From Episyrphus balteatus (Eukaryota; Arthropoda; Insecta; Diptera; Syrphidae): 64,000 nt of DNA. Positions 60,336-64,000 of this stretch are shown here, piece by piece; positions within the stretch are counted from its first letter, which is position 1; the number at the start of each line of letters is the position of its first letter. The notes beneath the pieces were generated by a model that had not been told where the DNA came from, ran no database searches, and saw only the letters and a list, made by a program, of their open reading frames with translations. The position numbers and the translations under genes are program-made. The stretch lies in the NCBI RefSeq assembly GCF_945859705.1, contig NC_079136.1, positions 5,187,501 through 5,251,500 on the forward strand, given 5' to 3'.

Positions 60336-61876
60336 CAGTATCCTGCTGAAGCGAAACGGAAATTTGTATAAAAAAAACAGCACAACGAAAAATTTTGTTA
60401 TGCTTTTCGTTTAATAGTTCGTGTATAACGAGATTGACAAACGATATTATTAGGTACCTGTACTTAAATACTTGGAAAGTTTTCAATAATGTTTTTTCAG
60501 GTAAAATTCCTTGGTCCAAAAGAATTTTGCACTTTGTGAATTTTAATTTCTTCAAAATTATTTTCAAGTTTTAATTTATTGACATTATTTAATTTTGACT
60601 TTCGTTGCTGACTTTCGTTGCTGACAGCACACGAGATTGACAAACGATATTATTAGGTACCTGTACTTAAATACTTGGAAAGTTTTCAATAATGTTTTTT
60701 CAGGTAAAATTCCTTGGTCCAAAAGAATTTTGCACTTTGTGAATTTTAATTTCTTCAAAATTATTTTCAAGTTTTAATTTATTGACATTATTTAATTTTG
60801 ACTTTCGTTGCTGACTTTCGTTGCTGACAGCACACGAGATTGACAAACGATATTATTAGGTACCTGTACTTAAATACTTGGAAAGTTTTCAATAATGTTT
60901 TTTCAGGTAAAATTCCTTGGTCCAAAAGAATTTTGCACTTTGTGAATTTTAATTTCTTCAAAATTATTTTCAAGTTTTAATTTATTGACATTATTTAATT
61001 TTGACTTTCGTTGCTGACTTTCGTTGCTGACAGCACACGAGATTGACAAACGATATTATTAGGTACCTGTACTTAAATACTTGGAAAGTTTTCAATAATG
61101 TTTTTTCAGGTAAAATTCCTTGGTCCAAAAGAATTTTGCACTTTGTGAATTTTAATTTCTTCAAAATTATTTTCAAGTTTTAATTTATTGACATTATTTA
61201 ATTTTGACTTTCGTTGCTGACTTTCGTTGCTGACAGCACACGAGATTGACAAACGATATTATTAGGTACCTGTACTTAAATACTTGGAAAGTTTTCAATA
61301 ATGTTTTTTCAGGTAAAATTCCTTGGTCCAAAAGAATTTTGCACTTTGTGAATTTTAATTTCTTCAAAATTATTTTCAAGTTTTAATTTATTGACATTAT
61401 TTAATTTTGACTTTCGTTGCTGACTTTCGTTGCTGACAGCACACGAGATTGACAAACGATATTATTAGGTACCTGTACTTAAATACTTGGAAAGTTTTCA
61501 ATAATGTTTTTTCAGGTAAAATTCCTTGGTCCAAAAGAATTTTGCACTTTGTGAATTTTAATTTCTTCAAAATTATTTTCAAGTTTTAATTTATTGACAT
61601 TATTTAATTTTGACTTTCGTTGCTGACTTTCGTTGCTGACAGCACACGAGATTGACAAACGATATTATTAGGTACCTGTACTTAAATACTTGGAAAGTTT
61701 TCAATAATGTTTTTTCAGGTAAAATTCCTTGGTCCAAAAGAATTTTGCACTTTGTGAATTTTAATTTCTTCAAAATTATTTTCAAGTTTTAATTTATTGA
61801 CATTATTTAATTTTGACTTTCGTTGCTGACTTTGGAGGCTTAGAAATATTTTCGTTTCGCTTCAGCAGCGTACTAG
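60336..61876. mobile_element. Terminal-repeat element containing a 203-bp tandem array
   Basis: The left tip CAGTATCCTGCTGAAGCGAA and the complement of the right tip, CTAGTACGCTGCTGAAGCGA, form a terminal repeat of about 28 bp (with CTGCTGAAGCGAAACG perfect) around the array. Target duplication is unclear, so the superfamily is not assigned. Apart from the array, only about 90 bp on the left and 45 bp on the right belong to the element. Confidence 0.65.
60428..61833. repeat. Seven-copy 203-bp tandem array
   Basis: Units start ACGAGATTGACAAACGATAT at 60428, 60631, 60834, 61037, 61240, 61443 and 61646; the last is cut about 18 bp short. Six successive minus-strand frames translate identically, so units are essentially identical. 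Each unit also holds a direct duplication of GACTTTCGTTGCT. Such homogeneity implies very recent amplification or ongoing gene conversion. The 61-codon frames are repeat translation, with no domain. Confidence 0.95.
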
Positions 61877-62467
61877 GTTAGCTTAAAATAATGTTATGGC
61901 TTCGAAATAAAATTTGTCTTACAAAACAATTTGTTCTCTGAATTGTTTCTTATTTAAGAAAATAAAATATATTTTTTTTTTTTGGTTTTTTGAAAAATTT
62001 AAACTCCAGGTTTTTGTTAAGAAATTTGTTCTAAAATTATGTACAATTTCATTTGTTCGTTCATTTGATCATTCGTTGGTCTCTCTTATGAACATTGTAC
62101 ATTTTAATTTGCAATTTTAGCTACTTGTCTTTCATATTTAGCTGTACATAGCTTTATGATTTTTTGATAAATAATTTTAGTGTATAAGTAGGTATATCGT
62201 ATTTTGTTTGCTTTTTTGTTGTTGTTTTTTTTTAATGAATCCATCATTATCTTTTAAATTAATTTCATTATTAAGTTGACAATATCTATATTTTATCATA
62301 TTTTTTATGTTTATGTTGGTATTTTCATAATAATACCAATTCATTTTTAAATAACACATATTTACATAAGATAATCCTTTTTAAGCTATTTTTTATTCAT
62401 AATAATTTTTTTGCAAATAATCGGTATTTTAAAAGACTGTTAACAAAATATGTAAACGCTTTTTTTT
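61877..62467. other. AT-rich spacer between the 203-bp array element and the LINE
   Basis: Only short Phe/Lys-rich frames; no motif or repeat that I can support. Confidence 0.5.
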
Positions 62468-62486
62468 ACTTAATAAATAAGACAAT

Positions 62487-62884
62487 CTTCTTCTTCTTCT
62501 CCATTATCGACGATAGTCATGATCTCGGATGGGGTCACAACTCTCCCACTCTACTGCTTCACACTACGGCTCCGCATGTGGGGTTCGCCGGGTTGACCTC
62601 AGGAAACGTCGGCAGGCTTCTCGATTTTGAATTGTTCCATGTCTAAGGCCAACTGAATGCAGTTGTCGTTGCATTTGTCTTCTCCATGAGTTCTTAGGCC
62701 TGCCTCTTCTTCGCGATTGCGTTGGAACGTCGTATGCGATCGCCTTTTGAACTGGGTTCTCAGGGTTTCTTCTTTGTACATGACAGTACCAGCTTAAACG
62801 GTCATGCTGTATTTTATCCAAGACGGTATTTTTGACGTGAAGACTTCCTCGGATTTTCTTGCTTCTTATTCTTATTTACTTACA
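62487..62884 (-). mobile_element. 5'-truncated RTE-like LINE with 19-bp target duplication
   Basis: Perfect 19-bp direct repeats ACTTAATAAATAAGACAAT lie at 62468-62486 and 62885-62903. The minus-strand frame (62564 upward to about 62870) ends a LINE ORF: KIRGSLHVKNTVLDKIQ, then RLSWYCHVQRRNPENP, then RRRGRPKNSWRRQMQRQL, then IQNREACRRFLRSTRRTPHA. This is the conserved C-terminal tail of RTE-like endonuclease-reverse transcriptases (LxWxGHVxR...RxRGRPxxxW). A short 3' UTR ends in a GAAGAA-type tail. The intact reading frame and the perfect duplication point to a young insertion. Confidence 0.9.
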
Positions 62885-62903
62885 ACTTAATAAATAAGAC
62901 AAT

Positions 62904-64000
62904 AACGTAAAGTATTAATTTTATGTGTAGTAAAATAAGGATTTGGTAGATTTTGTATGTTAACAGCTATTTTAAGTAAAACAAAATTAAAGAACTAAAC
63001 ATTTTTTGTGATTTTTTATTGGATTCAATTCTGTGATTTTCAAGAAGCAATATAGCGAAAACCGTTTTAGGATCCGCTCATTAGATCAGAAGTTACAGTC
63101 CCATGACCACTTTTTCATAGTTTCGATCCACTGTGGGCCGGTGCCGGTGTAAGAAAAATCGAAAAGTTATAAGATCATGGCTTAGCTTTTGTCTTTTGCT
63201 TATTAAATTTCTCACATGAAATATGGCAGTTTTCTTCCTTGATCCTTGTCATTTCCCTCGTCGTGGTTGTATATAGTCGGCAAGAAAGTTAGTCCCTTGT
63301 AACTTGTAAGCATCTTGGGACGACAAAAATTAAAACAAATTTATTCAACCTCCATCTCGAGTGTCTGTGGAAACACCATCCCTCACCACATCCTCTTTAA
63401 GTTTTCTTTTTTTGTGTTTTTTTGTTTCGTTTTTTTTTTCAATTTGATACAAATGCCCCTTTTTATTCGAGGCAAATAAAAGACTTAAAGAAAATAGCCA
63501 ACATAAAAATAGCATAAATGCTTTGATAGCCGTTAAAGGTCGTAAACGGATACTCTTCTCTTGATGCGATGGGAAAACCACCTACGATGAAGATAACCTT
63601 CTCTCACTCACCATCAAATACAATTTTACACCTCGTATAACAAAATGGTGATAAAGAAAAAAGTTTTCTTTTTTTTTTTTTTGATATCGTGTGGATGAAT
63701 GAGGATTTTTTTTTTTGTATTCACCTGGATGCCGTTTGTTGTGTGAAAAAAAAAGAAACAAAAATACTTGCACTGAGTAACGAGTTTTACAAATAAAATA
63801 CACGCCATTACACTTCGTTGGGCGCCATTTAAAACGCACCTCTGCTTATTCACACAGAGTTTTTATTTTTTTTTGCAACTTTTCATGTGCAATTCCTCAT
63901 CTGCTCTTCTCTCTGTTTTTAATCTGATGTATAATGAAGCTAAACGATAATAATGTTGCATAATGATATTAATCTCATTGCTATAGAGATTTTCATGGAA
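62904..64000. other. AT-rich intronic stretch, nothing firm
   Basis: No gene, RNA or paired terminal repeat recognised. Overlapping minus-strand frames at 63582-63853 are Lys/Phe/His-rich and driven by A/T runs. Confidence 0.5.

Noticed and set aside
60328..61785. Seven minus-strand frames of about 61 codons with identical translations
   Set aside because: They are translations of the 203-bp tandem array, with no start context, domain or variation typical of a gene family.
60428..61833. Possible CRISPR-like array
   Set aside because: The units are contiguous 203-bp repeats with no unique spacers, in a eukaryotic genome.

Overview
This is a eukaryotic, very AT-rich window, almost certainly from an insect and most likely a fly. 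The evidence is an insect beta-octopamine-receptor-like first coding exon with a canonical splice donor, homopolymer-rich non-coding DNA, and large numbers of hAT, Tc1/mariner, piggyBac-like, Foldback-like and non-LTR elements. There are no prokaryotic operons, and I saw no rRNA, tRNA or CRISPR. Most long reading frames in the window are chance frames or lie inside repeats.

The only host gene I can support is at 27.9-28.7 kb, + strand. It is a probable 5' exon with an upstream ORF, followed by a coding exon for a long Ser-rich, glycosylatable N-terminus plus transmembrane helix 1 of a class A amine GPCR, ending at a GT donor (28717). The rest of the receptor is not recognisable downstream, so 28.7-64 kb is probably a very long first coding intron.

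The rest is a mosaic of transposable elements, many nested inside one another and many full-length palindromes (foldbacks). Left flank: a piggyBac-like MITE (1.7-2.2 kb); two Foldback-like elements with 9-bp target duplications and CAGAATTTT arrays (2.5-4.5 and 4.95-6.26 kb); a hAT-type triple nest (9.8-12.6 kb); a piggyBac-like element holding a dead Tc1 copy (13.3-14.8 kb); a GC-tipped hAT MITE (14.9-16.4 kb); and a 10.5-kb inverted-repeat complex (16.5-27.1 kb) holding two 1077-bp palindromes, two hAT-type elements and further nested copies.

Right flank: a palindromic composite of Foldback-like and CACTGG elements (29.3-31.1 kb); an RTE-like LINE relic (31.3-32.2 kb); a palindrome (35.6-37.1 kb) between two inverted CACTG elements; three copies of a 1.5-kb element with apparent 3-bp target duplications (40.4, 47.8 and 52.4 kb); a dead Tc1/Tc3-type transposase (42 kb); a 4-kb Tc1-type foldback holding two other elements (45.9-49.9 kb); a GAGCT-rich hAT element (57.0-58.6 kb) abutting a 14-bp minisatellite; a 203-bp tandem array inside a TIR element (60.3-61.9 kb); and a 5'-truncated LINE with a 19-bp target duplication (62.5-62.9 kb).

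Element calls rest on terminal repeats and target-site duplications read by eye. Superfamily names for elements without a transposase follow from duplication length and terminal motif and are inferences.
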